Origin: Paracraurococcus lichenis
Lineage (GTDB): Bacteria; Pseudomonadota; Alphaproteobacteria; Acetobacterales; Acetobacteraceae
Reading direction: 5' to 3'
DNA: 63,024 nt
NCBI RefSeq assembly: GCF_030657435.1
Contig: NZ_JAUTWS010000037.1
Coordinates: 1-63,024, forward strand
Both the position numbers and the translations under genes were made by a program. Numbering within the stretch: position 1 is the stretch's first letter; every line of letters starts with the position of its first letter. The notes below the pieces were generated by a model. It did no database searches and was not told the origin of the DNA. It was given only the letters and a program-made list of their open reading frames with translations. This document shows positions 16,446 through 24,765 of the stretch, piece after piece.

Positions 16446-17123
16446 CTACCCGGGAATGATCACTGGCACGCCGAAGAGGGCGGGGTGGAGATGCAGCAGC
16501 GCCGCCCAGGCGACGGCGCCCACCACCGACGGCAGCCAGCCGATCTCGCCGGGGACCAGTCGGTTCCGCCCCGCCAGGATGGCGCCGAAGGGGAGGATGG
16601 AGGTCGCCCGGGCAAGCCTTGCCCAGGCCTGCGGCGCGCGCTTCGCCAGCTTGGCGTCAATCGAGGGCATGCCGGCGAGCGCCGTCACGAGGAAGGCGCC
16701 GAAGAATACGAGGCTGGCGCTGTCGCCATTGCCGATCACATGCACCAGGGCCCAGAGCGCGAAGGACCACAGCATGGGGTGCCGCGTCACGCGCTGGATG
16801 CCATGCGGCTCCGCGCCCAGCAACGCGTCCCCGCCCACCGCCGTCGGGTTCTTCCGCAGCGAGGCGACGAAGAGCACGAAGGCCGGCAGCATGACGAAGG
16901 CGAGCACCCAGCGCAGCCAGGCCGGCGCGAACCAGAGCGGCTTGGTCTCCGCCCCCCTCCAGGCGGCAACGAGCAGGACAATCGCCAGGAAGGAGAGCAG
17001 CGAGAAGCCGATGCGGAAGCCATTCTCGCCGATGCGCGCCACGACGGCGCCGCGCAGCGCCGTGCCGGCGATGCCGACATGCACCCCCACCCAGAGCAGC
17101 GCGGCGAGCAGAAGCCAGAGCAT
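16446..17123 (-). CDS. NnrU family membrane protein
   Basis: The 225-residue protein has about six to seven transmembrane segments (for example MLWLLLAALLWVGVHVGIAG at the N-terminus and FSLLSFLAIVLLVAAW). It carries NnrU landmarks: HVGIAG, then GIQRVTRHPMLWSFALWALV near residue 125 and HVIGNGDSASLVFFGAFL. NnrU-like proteins resemble isoprenylcysteine methyltransferase-type membrane enzymes. They are linked to denitrification in some bacteria and to carotenoid isomerisation (Z-ISO) in others, so the reaction here is uncertain. The start at 17123 fits the first membrane helix and has GGGGA upstream. It follows rlmH on the same strand at about 110 bases, so co-transcription is possible. Confidence 0.85.
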   Translation of the reverse strand: MLWLLLAALLWVGVHVGIAGTALRGAVVARIGENGFRIGFSLLSFLAIVLLVAAWRGAETKPLWFAPAWLRWVLAFVMLPAFVLFVASLRKNPTAVGGDALLGAEPHGIQRVTRHPMLWSFALWALVHVIGNGDSASLVFFGAFLVTALAGMPSIDAKLAKRAPQAWARLARATSILPFGAILAGRNRLVPGEIGWLPSVVGAVAWAALLHLHPALFGVPVIIPG

Positions 17124-17231
17124 GGTGCGGTCCCCGGATAGTCCCGGCCCGACTGTCCGATGGTCCGCGCGGGCCTGTCCAGCGCGACAGTCACGCGGGC
17201 GCATTGGACAGCGAGGGCGGGCGATGCCGCG

Positions 17232-17699
17232 TCACCCCGGCCGCCAGGACCGGTGATAGGGATGCCCCGTCCGGATCGCCTGCACCCGGTACCACTGCTC
17301 CGCCAGCAGGCCGCGCACCAGGAAATGCGGCCAGGTCAACGGGCCGAGCGAGAGACGGTGCTCCGCCCGCGCCAGCACCGAGGGATCCAGCCCCTCCGCC
17401 CCGCCGATGGCGAAGGCCAGCGGCTTCGCCGTCGCCTCCCAACGCTCGGCCAGCCCGGCCAGGGCCTCGCTGGTCGGGGCGCCGCCGCCGAGGTCCAGCG
17501 CTACCAGCAACGCACCCTCCGGCAGGGCGGCGAGCAGCGCCGCCCCCTCCCGCCGCCGCACCTCGGCGGCGCTGCCGCGCGCCTCTGGCAGTTCCGTCAC
17601 CGCGAAGGGCGGGCGGAGGCGGGCATTGTAGTGCTCAAAGAGCGCCAGTTCCGGTCCCGGCTTCAGCCGGCCGATCGCCAGGATCCGCGGCGCCTTCAC
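17232..17699 (-). CDS. rlmH: 23S rRNA (pseudouridine1915-N3)-methyltransferase
   Basis: RlmH is a SPOUT methyltransferase that methylates pseudouridine 1915 in helix 69 of 23S rRNA. The 155-residue length is normal. Signature segments are LAFAIGGAEGLDPSVLARA near residue 95 (the knot that binds S-adenosylmethionine), LTWPHFLVRGLLAEQWYR near 120 and the C-terminal HPYHRSW. The start codon is GTG, one base after the rsfS stop, giving a tight coupling rsfS-rlmH that is common in bacteria. It ends the ribosome-related part of the proA-nadD-rsfS-rlmH run. Confidence 0.95.
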   Translation of the reverse strand: MKAPRILAIGRLKPGPELALFEHYNARLRPPFAVTELPEARGSAAEVRRREGAALLAALPEGALLVALDLGGGAPTSEALAGLAERWEATAKPLAFAIGGAEGLDPSVLARAEHRLSLGPLTWPHFLVRGLLAEQWYRVQAIRTGHPYHRSWRPG

Positions 17700-17700
17700 C

Positions 17701-18480
17701 TCAGCGGTCGGGCGCCGGGCTCTCCGGGCCCCACATGCGCTCGAGCGCGTAGGTCACCCGCGCCTCCGGCCGGAAGAGGTGGATCACCAGGTCGCCGGCA
17801 TCGATCAGCACCCAGTCCGGCGAGGCCTGGATGTCGCTCCGCCTCAGGTGCTTCCCGGCCTTCTCCAGCGCCTCCTCCACATGCACCGCCATGGCCTGGA
17901 GCTGCCGCTCCACCTGGCCCGTCGCGATGATCATGCGGTCGGTGAAGTCGGCCCGGCCGGTGACGTCGAGCACCACGATCTCCTCGGCCTTGTCGTCCTC
18001 GAGGCTCTGCCGTGCGGCGGCGACCAGCGCCTCCAGCCGATCGGGCGCGACCTTCTTGCGCGGGCGCTGCGGCGCCGCGGCGCTGGGGCCGGCGGCGCTG
18101 CGCGTCTTCTTCTCGGCGGCCGGGGTCGCCGGCTTCGGCCTGGCAGGGGCCTTGGCGGGCGCGGGCTTGCGCGGCGCCGTCGCCGCCTTGGGCGCCGCGG
18201 CCTTCCGCGCGGCCGCCGTGCCGGGCTTCGCCGCTGTCGTGCGGGTGCGCGCCGCGGCAGGCTTGGCCGTAGCCTTGCCCGGTCCCGCGGCCGGCGTCAC
18301 CGCCCGCTTCGGCGTCGCCTTGGCGGTGGCGCGCTTCGGGGCCGCCGTCCGGGCGCCGGTCGCGGCGCCGCGGCGCTTCGGTGTCTCCTCGCCCCCGGTG
18401 GGGGCCTTCGGGCTCCGCGCGATGTGCGCCTCCTGTCCCAGTCCTGGCCGTGTCCGGCCGCCCCCGTGGCGGGCCGGCAT
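17701..18480 (-). CDS. rsfS: Ribosomal silencing factor RsfS with long Lys/Ala/Pro-rich N-terminal extension
   Basis: The last 115 residues are a normal RsfS domain (LEALVAAARQSLEDDKAEEI; DFTDRMIIATGQVERQLQAM; DWVLIDAGDLVIHLFRPEAR). This domain binds ribosomal protein uL14 and blocks subunit joining when nutrients are low. Before it lie about 120-140 residues of low-complexity sequence rich in Lys, Ala, Pro, Thr and Arg (ATAKATPKRAVTPAAGPGKA, PRKPAPAKAPARPKP), like bacterial histone H1-type tails. RsfS is usually 105-150 residues; this one is 259 from the ATG at 18480. A second candidate start is ATC at 18421-18423, with a perfect AGGAGG five bases upstream, giving 240 residues. The gene lies between nadD and rlmH. 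Confidence 0.9.
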   Translation of the reverse strand: MPARHGGGRTRPGLGQEAHIARSPKAPTGGEETPKRRGAATGARTAAPKRATAKATPKRAVTPAAGPGKATAKPAAARTRTTAAKPGTAAARKAAAPKAATAPRKPAPAKAPARPKPATPAAEKKTRSAAGPSAAAPQRPRKKVAPDRLEALVAAARQSLEDDKAEEIVVLDVTGRADFTDRMIIATGQVERQLQAMAVHVEEALEKAGKHLRRSDIQASPDWVLIDAGDLVIHLFRPEARVTYALERMWGPESPAPDR

Positions 18481-18560
18481 TCCTCTCCGAACGCCGCTCC
18501 GCCGCGGGCCGTTGATGGCGGAGCGGTTCTCCGCCGCCGCGCGGGGTTCGGCAAGCCGCT

Positions 18561-19178
18561 CTATACCAGAGCGCCGCCCCGCGCCGCACGGATCGCCGTG
18601 GCGCTCGCGGGGTGTTCGCGCGCCGGCACCAGCGTCCAGGGGGCATGCGCCGGCGCCGGACCCCGCAGCAGCGCGCCGGGCCGCCGCCGGTGCCGCGCCA
18701 GGGCCCGCGCCGCCGGGCCGTGCAGTGCGCGCTGCGTCTCCCCCGGCCGCGGCAGCACCGCGATGGGCGTGGTCCGCGCGATCCGCCGCCAGTGCTTCCA
18801 GCGCGGCAATTGCGCCAGGATGTCCGCCCCCACCACCAGCACGAAGCGGGCGCGGCGGAAGCGGCGGCGCAGCCGCGCCAGCGTATCCACGGTGTAGCGG
18901 GTGCCGAGCCGCGCCTCGACATCCGCCGCGATCACGCGCCTGCCATCGGCGATGCGGCGGGCGCTCGCCAGCCGCTCGGCGAAGGGCGCCATGCCGCGGC
19001 GCGGCTTCAGCGGATTGCCCGGCGAGACCAGCAGCCAGACCTCGTCCAGGCCCAGCCGGCGCAGCGCCCGCTCCGCCACGTGCCGGTGGCCGGCATGCGC
19101 CGGGTTGAAGCTGCCGCCGAGCAGCCCGATCCGGGCGCGGCGGCCATCGCCCCAGGGGCCGGGCGGCGTGCGCCCCAC
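18561..19178 (-). CDS. nadD: Nicotinate-nucleotide adenylyltransferase
   Basis: NadD converts nicotinate mononucleotide and ATP to nicotinate adenine dinucleotide in NAD synthesis. The protein of 205 residues has the nucleotidyltransferase motif GLLGGSFNPAHAGHRHVA near residue 17, WLLVSPGNPLKP, the RYTVDTLARLRRRF segment, FVLVVGADILAQLPRWKHW and the C-terminal SATAIRAA, the S-x-T-x-I-R signature. The start is a GTG with GAGGGG eight bases upstream, about 30 bases after the proA stop. It ends with TAG at the expected C-terminus, which matters for judging the amber-interrupted genes elsewhere. Confidence 0.95.
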   Translation of the reverse strand: MGRTPPGPWGDGRRARIGLLGGSFNPAHAGHRHVAERALRRLGLDEVWLLVSPGNPLKPRRGMAPFAERLASARRIADGRRVIAADVEARLGTRYTVDTLARLRRRFRRARFVLVVGADILAQLPRWKHWRRIARTTPIAVLPRPGETQRALHGPAARALARHRRRPGALLRGPAPAHAPWTLVPAREHPASATAIRAARGGALV

Positions 19179-19207
19179 CCGGCCGGCCCCTCTGCCGCCT
19201 GGCGTGC

Positions 19208-20473
19208 TCAGGGGCGGATCTGCCCCGTCCCGAGGACGTGGTAGCGATAGGTGCAGAGCTGCTCCAGCCCGACCGGGCCGCGGGCATGCATCCGGCCCGT
19301 GGCGATGCCGATCTCGGCGCCGAAGCCGAACTCCCCGCCGTCGCAGAACTGCGTCGACGCATTCCAGATGCCGACCGCGGAGGCGAGGCCGTCGAGGAAT
19401 TGCCGCGCCGCCTCGGCATCCTCGGTCACGATCGCCTCGGTATGCTCCGAGCCGTGCCGGCGGATGTGCTCGAGCGTCGACTCGACGCCGTCCACCACGG
19501 CGACCGAGAGCACCGCGTCCAGCCATTCCGTCGAGAAATCCTGCTCGCTGGCCGCCGGCAGCGCCGGGCAGATGGCGCGGGCGCGGTCGTCGGCGCGGAA
19601 GCCGCAGCCGAGCGCCGCGAGGTCCTTGACCAGCAGCGGCAGCAGCGCCGGCGCGATGGCGGCATCGATCAGCAGCGTCTCGGTCGCGCCGCAGATGCCG
19701 GTGCGGCGCATCTTGGCGTTCGCCAGGATCTCCCGCGCCATGGCGAAATCGGCGCCGGCATGGATGTAGGTGTGGCAGAGCCCCTCGGCATGGGCGAGGA
19801 CGGGGACCCGCGCCTCCTCCATCACCCGCGTCACCAGGCCCTTGCCGCCCCGCGGGATAATGAGGTCGATCAGGCCCGCGGCGCGCAGCATGGCGCCGAC
19901 GAAGGCGCGGTCGGCGGTCGGCGCGACCTGCACCGCGGCCTCCGGCAGGCCGGCGGCGCGCATGCCCTCGGCCAGGCAGGCATGGATCGCCGCGGCGCTC
20001 CAGGTGCTCTCGCTGCCGCCGCGCAGGATCACGGCATTGCCGGATTTGAGGCAGAGCGCGGCGGCATCGGCGGTCACGTTCGGCCGGCTCTCGTAGATCA
20101 TGCCGATGACGCCGATCGGCTGGGCGACGCGGCGGATGCAGAGCCCGTTGGGCCGGGTCCATTCGGCGAGGAGGCGGCCCACCGGATCGGGCAGCTCCGC
20201 CACTTCCTCCAGCCCCTTCGCCATCGCCTCGATGCGCTGGGGCGTCAGGGTGAGGCGGTCGCGATAGGCATCGGAGAGGTCGGGGGCGCCGGCCAGGTCG
20301 GCCTGGTTCGCCGCCAGGATCTCCGCGCTGCGGGCCCGCAGCGCCGCCGCGGCCGCGCTGAGGGCCGCGTCCTTCGCCGGTCGCGGCGCCCGGGCGAGCT
20401 CGGCGGCGGCGGCGCGGGCGGCGCGGGCGGCGGCTTCGAACTGTCGGGTGATCTCGTCGGCGATGGCGTTCAT
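19208..20473 (-). CDS. proA: Glutamate-5-semialdehyde dehydrogenase (gamma-glutamyl phosphate reductase)
   Basis: ProA reduces gamma-glutamyl phosphate to glutamate-5-semialdehyde with NADPH in proline synthesis. The length of 421 is typical. Visible family segments are RRVAQPIGVIGMIYESRPNV near residue 115, CLKSGNAVILRGGSES, LIDLIIPRGGKGL, the catalytic cysteine in RTGICGATETLLID near 260, and the C-terminal FCDGGEFGFGAEIGIATGRM and HARGPVGLEQL. It is the first gene of a minus-strand run with nadD, rsfS and rlmH. The partner kinase gene proB is not in the window; in related genomes it is often upstream or elsewhere. Confidence 0.97.
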   Translation of the reverse strand: MNAIADEITRQFEAAARAARAAAAELARAPRPAKDAALSAAAAALRARSAEILAANQADLAGAPDLSDAYRDRLTLTPQRIEAMAKGLEEVAELPDPVGRLLAEWTRPNGLCIRRVAQPIGVIGMIYESRPNVTADAAALCLKSGNAVILRGGSESTWSAAAIHACLAEGMRAAGLPEAAVQVAPTADRAFVGAMLRAAGLIDLIIPRGGKGLVTRVMEEARVPVLAHAEGLCHTYIHAGADFAMAREILANAKMRRTGICGATETLLIDAAIAPALLPLLVKDLAALGCGFRADDRARAICPALPAASEQDFSTEWLDAVLSVAVVDGVESTLEHIRRHGSEHTEAIVTEDAEAARQFLDGLASAVGIWNASTQFCDGGEFGFGAEIGIATGRMHARGPVGLEQLCTYRYHVLGTGQIRP

Positions 20474-20536
20474 GGCTGGGCTCCCAGGGGCCAGCCATAG
20501 CCCGGATCGGCGGCCGCGTCCAAAGCCCGGCGCCGC

Positions 20537-21523
20537 TCAGTCATCCGCCAGGACGAAGAGCAGCAGGTAGGTCTTCTGCAGCAGGTTCTGGTTGTCGTCC
20601 GAGACCAGCGCGACCAGCGTCCGGCCGCCGACGCGCACGGCGCTCACGCCCTCGTAATTATCCGTGGGCAACGGGGCGGCGAGGCGCAGCAGCTCCTCGC
20701 CCTCCAGCACCGTCTCGGGTCCGGCCTTGCGCAGCGCCTCCGCCGGGATGCGCACCAGCCTGCCGCCGAAGCCGCCGAAGAGGGAGAAGCTCCGCTCCAG
20801 CACCAGCGCGCCGCCATCGGGCAGCGGCGTCGCATCGGCCGGGTCGAAGCCCTCGGTCGGGCGATAGGCGAGCGGCACCCAGCGCCCCGGCCCGCCGAGC
20901 CAGGCGCGCGTCAGGCCCGGCCGGCCCGGCACCGGCAGCACCTCGGCGATCGCCAGCCAGCGGCCATCGGCGAGGACGGCCAGCGATTCCAGCCCGGCAT
21001 TGCCGCCGGCATATTCCAGGCCGGGCGGCGCCTCGACATAGCGGCCCGGCCCGTCCAGGCGTCGGTAGGCGCGGATGCGGTGCCAGCGCTCGAACCCCAC
21101 CAGCCAGGTGCCGTCCGGCATCCGGGCCAGGGATTCCGAATCCGCGCTGTAGCCGTTGCGCAAGGGCTGGCCGGCGCCGTCGCCGAGCGGCCCGGTGCGC
21201 AGGCCGGAAAGCCCCACAGGCCTGCCGTCCCGCAGATCCAGGCGGGCGGTCATCCAGTGCCCGAGGTCGCTGACCGCGGTGACCTGCAGGTCCTCGGCCA
21301 GGTGCAGGGCGGAGAGGCCGCCGAAACCCAGCGCCTCGTCGTCCAGGACAAGGCCGCCCAGCAGCTCCAGCCGGCTGCCCTCGGGCAGCGGCGCGATGTC
21401 GATGGGGCGGGCGAGGGCGGCCGCCGTGGCCGGGCCACGCGGCACGCAGGCGGAGGTGGCGAGCGAGGCGAGGCCCGCCGCCAGAAGGGACCGGCGGCGC
21501 CAGCCGCCGGCAGGGATCGGCAT
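20537..21523 (-). CDS. Esterase-like activity of phytase family protein (exported, possible lipoprotein)
   Basis: The 328-residue product starts with paired arginines and a hydrophobic stretch ending in a possible lipobox (RRRSLLAAGLASLATSAC), so it is probably exported and lipid-anchored. The body matches the phytase-like esterase family (PF13449 type), a beta-propeller: GFGGLSALHLAEDLQVTAVS, SADSESLARMPDGTWLVGFE, YAGGNAGLESLAVLADGRWL and DNYEGVSAVRVGGRTLVALV repeat along it. These proteins hydrolyse phosphate or carboxyl esters, though activity is proven for few. It follows cobT by eight bases on the same strand. This neighbourhood recurs in alphaproteobacteria, but a link to cobalamin is not established. 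Confidence 0.8.
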   Translation of the reverse strand: MPIPAGGWRRRSLLAAGLASLATSACVPRGPATAAALARPIDIAPLPEGSRLELLGGLVLDDEALGFGGLSALHLAEDLQVTAVSDLGHWMTARLDLRDGRPVGLSGLRTGPLGDGAGQPLRNGYSADSESLARMPDGTWLVGFERWHRIRAYRRLDGPGRYVEAPPGLEYAGGNAGLESLAVLADGRWLAIAEVLPVPGRPGLTRAWLGGPGRWVPLAYRPTEGFDPADATPLPDGGALVLERSFSLFGGFGGRLVRIPAEALRKAGPETVLEGEELLRLAAPLPTDNYEGVSAVRVGGRTLVALVSDDNQNLLQKTYLLLFVLADD

Positions 21524-21531
21524 GGGCCGGC

Positions 21532-23400
21532 TCAGGCGACGAGCGGGGCGCGTTCCATCGCCGCCCGCTGCCAGGCCTCCGCGGCATCCTCGTCGAAGAG
21601 TTCGGCCAGCTTCTTCATCATGGTCCCGCCCAGCTCCTCGGCGTCCACGATGGTGACCGCGCGCCGATAGTAGCGCGTAACATCATGCCCGATGCCGATG
21701 GCAATCAGTTCCACGTCACCCCGGCCCTCGATGTCGCCGATCACCTTGCGCAGGTGGCGCTCCAGGTAGTTGCCCGGGTTCACCGAGAGGGTGCTGTCGT
21801 CCACCGGCGCGCCGTCCGAGATCACCATCAGGATGCGCCGGTGCTCCGGGCGGGTGCGGATGCGCTTGTAGGCCCATTCCAGCGCCTCGCCGTCGATGTT
21901 CTCCTTCAGCAGCCCCTCGCGCAGCATCAGGCCGAGATTCTTCCGGGCGCGCCGCCAGGGGGCATCGGCGGCCTTGTAGACGACGTGCCGCAGATCGTTC
22001 AGGCGGCCGGGGTTGCGCGGCTTGCCTTCCTGCACCCAGCGCTCGCGCGACTGGCCGCCCTTCCAGGCGCGGGTGGTGAAGCCGAGGATCTCGGTCTTAA
22101 CCGCACAGCGTTCGAGGGTGCGCGCCAGGATGTCGGAACACATCGCCGCCACCGTGATCGGCCGGCCGCGCATGGAGCCGGAATTGTCGATCAGCAGGCT
22201 GACGACCGTGTCGCGGAAATCGGCCTCGCGCTCCCGCTTGTAGCTCAGCGCCAGCAGCGGGTTGGCGACGATGCGGGCGAGCCGCGCCGCGTCGAGCTGC
22301 CCCTCCTCGAGGTCGAACTCCCAGGCCCGCTGCTGCTGCGCCAACAGTCGGCGCTGCAGACGGTTGGCCAGCTTCGAGACCACGCCCTGCAGGTGCGAGA
22401 GCTGCTGGTCGAGCTGCTGCCGCAGCCGTCCCAGTTCCTCGGGGTCGCAGAGGTCGTCGGCCTCGACCACCTCGTCGAAATTGGTCGTGAAGGGGTGGTA
22501 GCGGCTGGCGTCGTCGGTCTGCGGCACCTCGCGGCGCTGCTGCGGGCCGCCCGGCTTGTCGTCGCCCTCGGCCGCCGCGCCCTCCTCCTCGGACTCCTCG
22601 ACCTCCTCGTCGGAGGCCTCGCCCTGCATCGTCTCGGGCTGGGCGCCGAGCATGCTCTCCTGGTCCTGGGCCTGGGCCTCGCCTTCCCCGGACTGGTCCT
22701 GCTGGCTGGTCTGCTCGCCGCTCTCCTCGCCGTCCTCCTGGTCCTCGGCCTCGGCCTCCACCTCGGCCTCCGCCAGGTCGAGGGCGGTCAGCAGCTTGCG
22801 GGCGGCGCGGGCGAAGGCGTCCTGGTCCTCGGTCGCCACGGCCATCTCGGCCAGCGCCGCATCGGCCTTCTCGCCGAGCGTGTCCCGCCAGAGGTCGAGG
22901 ACACGGCGCGCGGCCTCCGGCGCCGGGTCGCCGCTGATGCGCTCGCGCGCCAGCAGGGACAGCGCCGCGGGCAGCGGCAACTGGTCCTTGCGGGTCATGC
23001 GGTCATAGCCCTCGGTCTCGCACTGGTCGGCGAGGCGGGCGCGGAGATTGGCGGCGACGCCGGCCATGTGGCGGCTGCCCACGGCCTCGACCCGGACATC
23101 CTCGAGCGCGTCGAAGACCTCCTTCGCCTCCCGTCGCGCCGGCAGGCGGGCGGCATGCACGGCGTCCGAGTGGTGGCGGATGCGGAGCGCCGCGGCATCG
23201 GCGGCGCCGCGGAGCTTCGCCATCTCGCCCGGCGGCAGGGTGCGGGTCGGCAGCGGCAGGCGCACGCGCTTGCCGGAGACGCCGCCCGGGCCGGGCTGGA
23301 AGGCGACCTGCACCTCGGCATTGGCATGCGCGATGGCGCGCAGCGTGCCGGCAGTCGCGCGCTTGAACTCTTCCTGGCGGGTCAGGTCCTGCTTCGACAA
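21532..23400 (-). CDS. cobT: Aerobic cobaltochelatase subunit CobT
   Basis: CobT is the VWA-type AAA+ partner of CobS and CobN that inserts Co2+ into hydrogenobyrinic acid a,c-diamide in aerobic cobalamin synthesis. The 622-residue protein has the CobT N-terminal domain (EEFKRATAGTLRAIA; IRHHSDAVHAARLPARRE) and a long acidic linker about residues 205-290 (AEAEVEAEAEDQEDGEESGE and similar). A C-terminal integrin-I/VWA domain carries the metal-ion site LLIDNSGSMRG near residue 402, with MVISDGAPVDDSTLSVNPG later. Length and order are normal. It lies about 260 bases after cobS with a small possible gene between. CobN is not in this window. Confidence 0.96.
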   Translation of the reverse strand: MSKQDLTRQEEFKRATAGTLRAIAHANAEVQVAFQPGPGGVSGKRVRLPLPTRTLPPGEMAKLRGAADAAALRIRHHSDAVHAARLPARREAKEVFDALEDVRVEAVGSRHMAGVAANLRARLADQCETEGYDRMTRKDQLPLPAALSLLARERISGDPAPEAARRVLDLWRDTLGEKADAALAEMAVATEDQDAFARAARKLLTALDLAEAEVEAEAEDQEDGEESGEQTSQQDQSGEGEAQAQDQESMLGAQPETMQGEASDEEVEESEEEGAAAEGDDKPGGPQQRREVPQTDDASRYHPFTTNFDEVVEADDLCDPEELGRLRQQLDQQLSHLQGVVSKLANRLQRRLLAQQQRAWEFDLEEGQLDAARLARIVANPLLALSYKREREADFRDTVVSLLIDNSGSMRGRPITVAAMCSDILARTLERCAVKTEILGFTTRAWKGGQSRERWVQEGKPRNPGRLNDLRHVVYKAADAPWRRARKNLGLMLREGLLKENIDGEALEWAYKRIRTRPEHRRILMVISDGAPVDDSTLSVNPGNYLERHLRKVIGDIEGRGDVELIAIGIGHDVTRYYRRAVTIVDAEELGGTMMKKLAELFDEDAAEAWQRAAMERAPLVA

Positions 23401-23431
23401 GGCCGATCCGTCTCCTCAGGGGGCGGCCGGG

Positions 23432-23644
23432 TCAGGCCGCCGGTGGCAGGCTGGGGTGGGGCGAGCCGCGTCCCGATGCGGCCAGCCTTTGCCGGAACTC
23501 GATGGCCGCGATCCGGCCGGGCACCGCGTCCTTCAGGGCGCCCCGGAGCTCACGCCTGGCCGGGCGTGCCGGCCCGTCGCCGGCACCGAGGCGCCGCGGG
23601 AGGGCGAGGCCGTGCTGCAGGATGTCCGTCCGGTCGTTGGTCAT
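23432..23644 (-). CDS. Small hypothetical protein between cobS and cobT
   Basis: An ATG 15 bases beyond the cobS stop opens 70 codons (MTNDRTDILQHGLALPRRLG at the N-terminus, ending PHPSLPPAA). There is no strong ribosome binding site and no recognisable domain. It fills most of the 258-base cobS-cobT spacing, which otherwise would be long for this operon. It is arginine- and alanine-rich, as many chance frames are at this GC content, so it may not be real. Confidence 0.35.
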   Translation of the reverse strand: MTNDRTDILQHGLALPRRLGAGDGPARPARRELRGALKDAVPGRIAAIEFRQRLAASGRGSPHPSLPPAA

Positions 23645-23658
23645 CCGGCGCCCGAGGA

Positions 23659-24675
23659 TCACCCCGCCTTCTTCAGCAGCGTGCCGGTCGGCAGCTCCTC
23701 GTTGAAGCAGCGCTGGTAGTACTCGGCGACCGTGCTGCGCTCGGCCTCGTCGCACTTGTTGAGGAAGGTGAGGCGGAAGGCGAAGCCGACATCGCCGAAG
23801 ATCCGCGTGTTCTCCGCCCAGGTGATGACGGTCCGCGGCGACATGACGGTGCTGATGTCGCCGGCGATGAAGCCGGCGCGGGTCAGGTCGGCCAGCGCCA
23901 CCATCGCCTCGACCTGTTTCTTCAGCTTGGCGTTGCCGGCATCGGCGCCGAGCTTGGCCAGCACGATCGAGGTCTCCTGCGCATGCGGCAGGTAGTTCAG
24001 CGTGGCGACGATCGACCAGCGGTCCATCTGGCCCTGGTTGATCTGCTGCGTGCCGTGATAGAGGCCCGTGGTGTCGCCGAGGCCGACGGTATTCGCGGTG
24101 GCGAAGAGCCGGAACATCGGGTGCGGCCGGATCACCTTGTTCTGGTCGAGCAGCGTCAGCTTGCCCTCGACCTCCAGCACGCGCTGGATGACGAACATCA
24201 CGTCCGGGCGGCCGGCATCGTATTCGTCGAAGACCAGGGCGCAGGGGTGCTGCAGGGCCCAGGGAAGGATGCCCTCCCGGAACTCCGTCACCTGCTTGCC
24301 GTCCTTCAGGACGATCGCGTCCTTGCCGATCAGGTCGATGCGGCTGATGTGGCTGTCGAGGTTGATGCGGATGCAGGGCCAGTTCAGCCGCGCCGCCACC
24401 TGCTCGATATGGGTGGACTTGCCGGTGCCGTGGTAGCCCTGGATCATCACCCGACGGTTGTTGGCGAAGCCGGCGAGGATCGCCAGCGTCGTCTCCTTGT
24501 CGAAGCGATAGGTCTCGTCCACCTCCGGCACGTGCTCGGTGCGCGTGGAGTAGGCCGGCACCTGCATGTCGATGTCGAGACCGAAGGCCTCCCGCGCGCT
24601 GACGGTGGTGTCGGGGATATCGATCGCCGAGGTTGGACGGATTTCGGCGAGGGTGGCGACCTTGTTCATCGGCAT
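23659..24675 (-). CDS. cobS: Aerobic cobaltochelatase subunit CobS
   Basis: CobS is the AAA+ ATPase of the cobalt chelatase. The 338-residue protein has the N-terminal CobS region (DIDMQVPAYSTRTEHVPEVD), Walker A GYHGTGKSTH near residue 82, Walker B ALVFDEYDAG near 145, and downstream segments FRLFATANTVGLGDTTGLYH and STVMSPRTVITWAENTRIFG typical of the family. The first ATG (24675) and a second two codons later are both possible starts; neither has a strong ribosome binding site. Upstream, CCCTAGTCTCCC on the minus strand could be a promoter -10 region. No cobalamin riboswitch box was seen in the leader. Confidence 0.97.
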   Translation of the reverse strand: MPMNKVATLAEIRPTSAIDIPDTTVSAREAFGLDIDMQVPAYSTRTEHVPEVDETYRFDKETTLAILAGFANNRRVMIQGYHGTGKSTHIEQVAARLNWPCIRINLDSHISRIDLIGKDAIVLKDGKQVTEFREGILPWALQHPCALVFDEYDAGRPDVMFVIQRVLEVEGKLTLLDQNKVIRPHPMFRLFATANTVGLGDTTGLYHGTQQINQGQMDRWSIVATLNYLPHAQETSIVLAKLGADAGNAKLKKQVEAMVALADLTRAGFIAGDISTVMSPRTVITWAENTRIFGDVGFAFRLTFLNKCDEAERSTVAEYYQRCFNEELPTGTLLKKAG

Positions 24676-24765
24676 CCGCTCAGTGTTCTTGATGGGAGAC
24701 TAGGGCAGGCTCGCGCGGCAGGCTACCCGGGGCGTGGCGAATTCCCAACCGGCCCGGTCGGCCGC

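Noticed and set aside
18060..18400. Repetitive GGC/GCC-rich stretch as a DNA repeat array
   Set aside because: The bases are not regularly repeated; the pattern reflects the Lys/Ala/Pro protein tail of RsfS.
18561..18563. Genome-wide recoding of UAG as an explanation for the interrupted genes
   Set aside because: nadD ends at a TAG exactly where its conserved C-terminus ends, so UAG acts as a normal stop at least there.
22570..22790. Repetitive CTC/TCC-rich stretch as a tandem repeat
   Set aside because: It encodes the acidic Glu/Asp-rich linker normal for CobT.
24676..24765. Cobalamin riboswitch upstream of cobS
   Set aside because: The cobS leader and the upstream spacer lack the conserved B12-box pattern and are too short for the aptamer.
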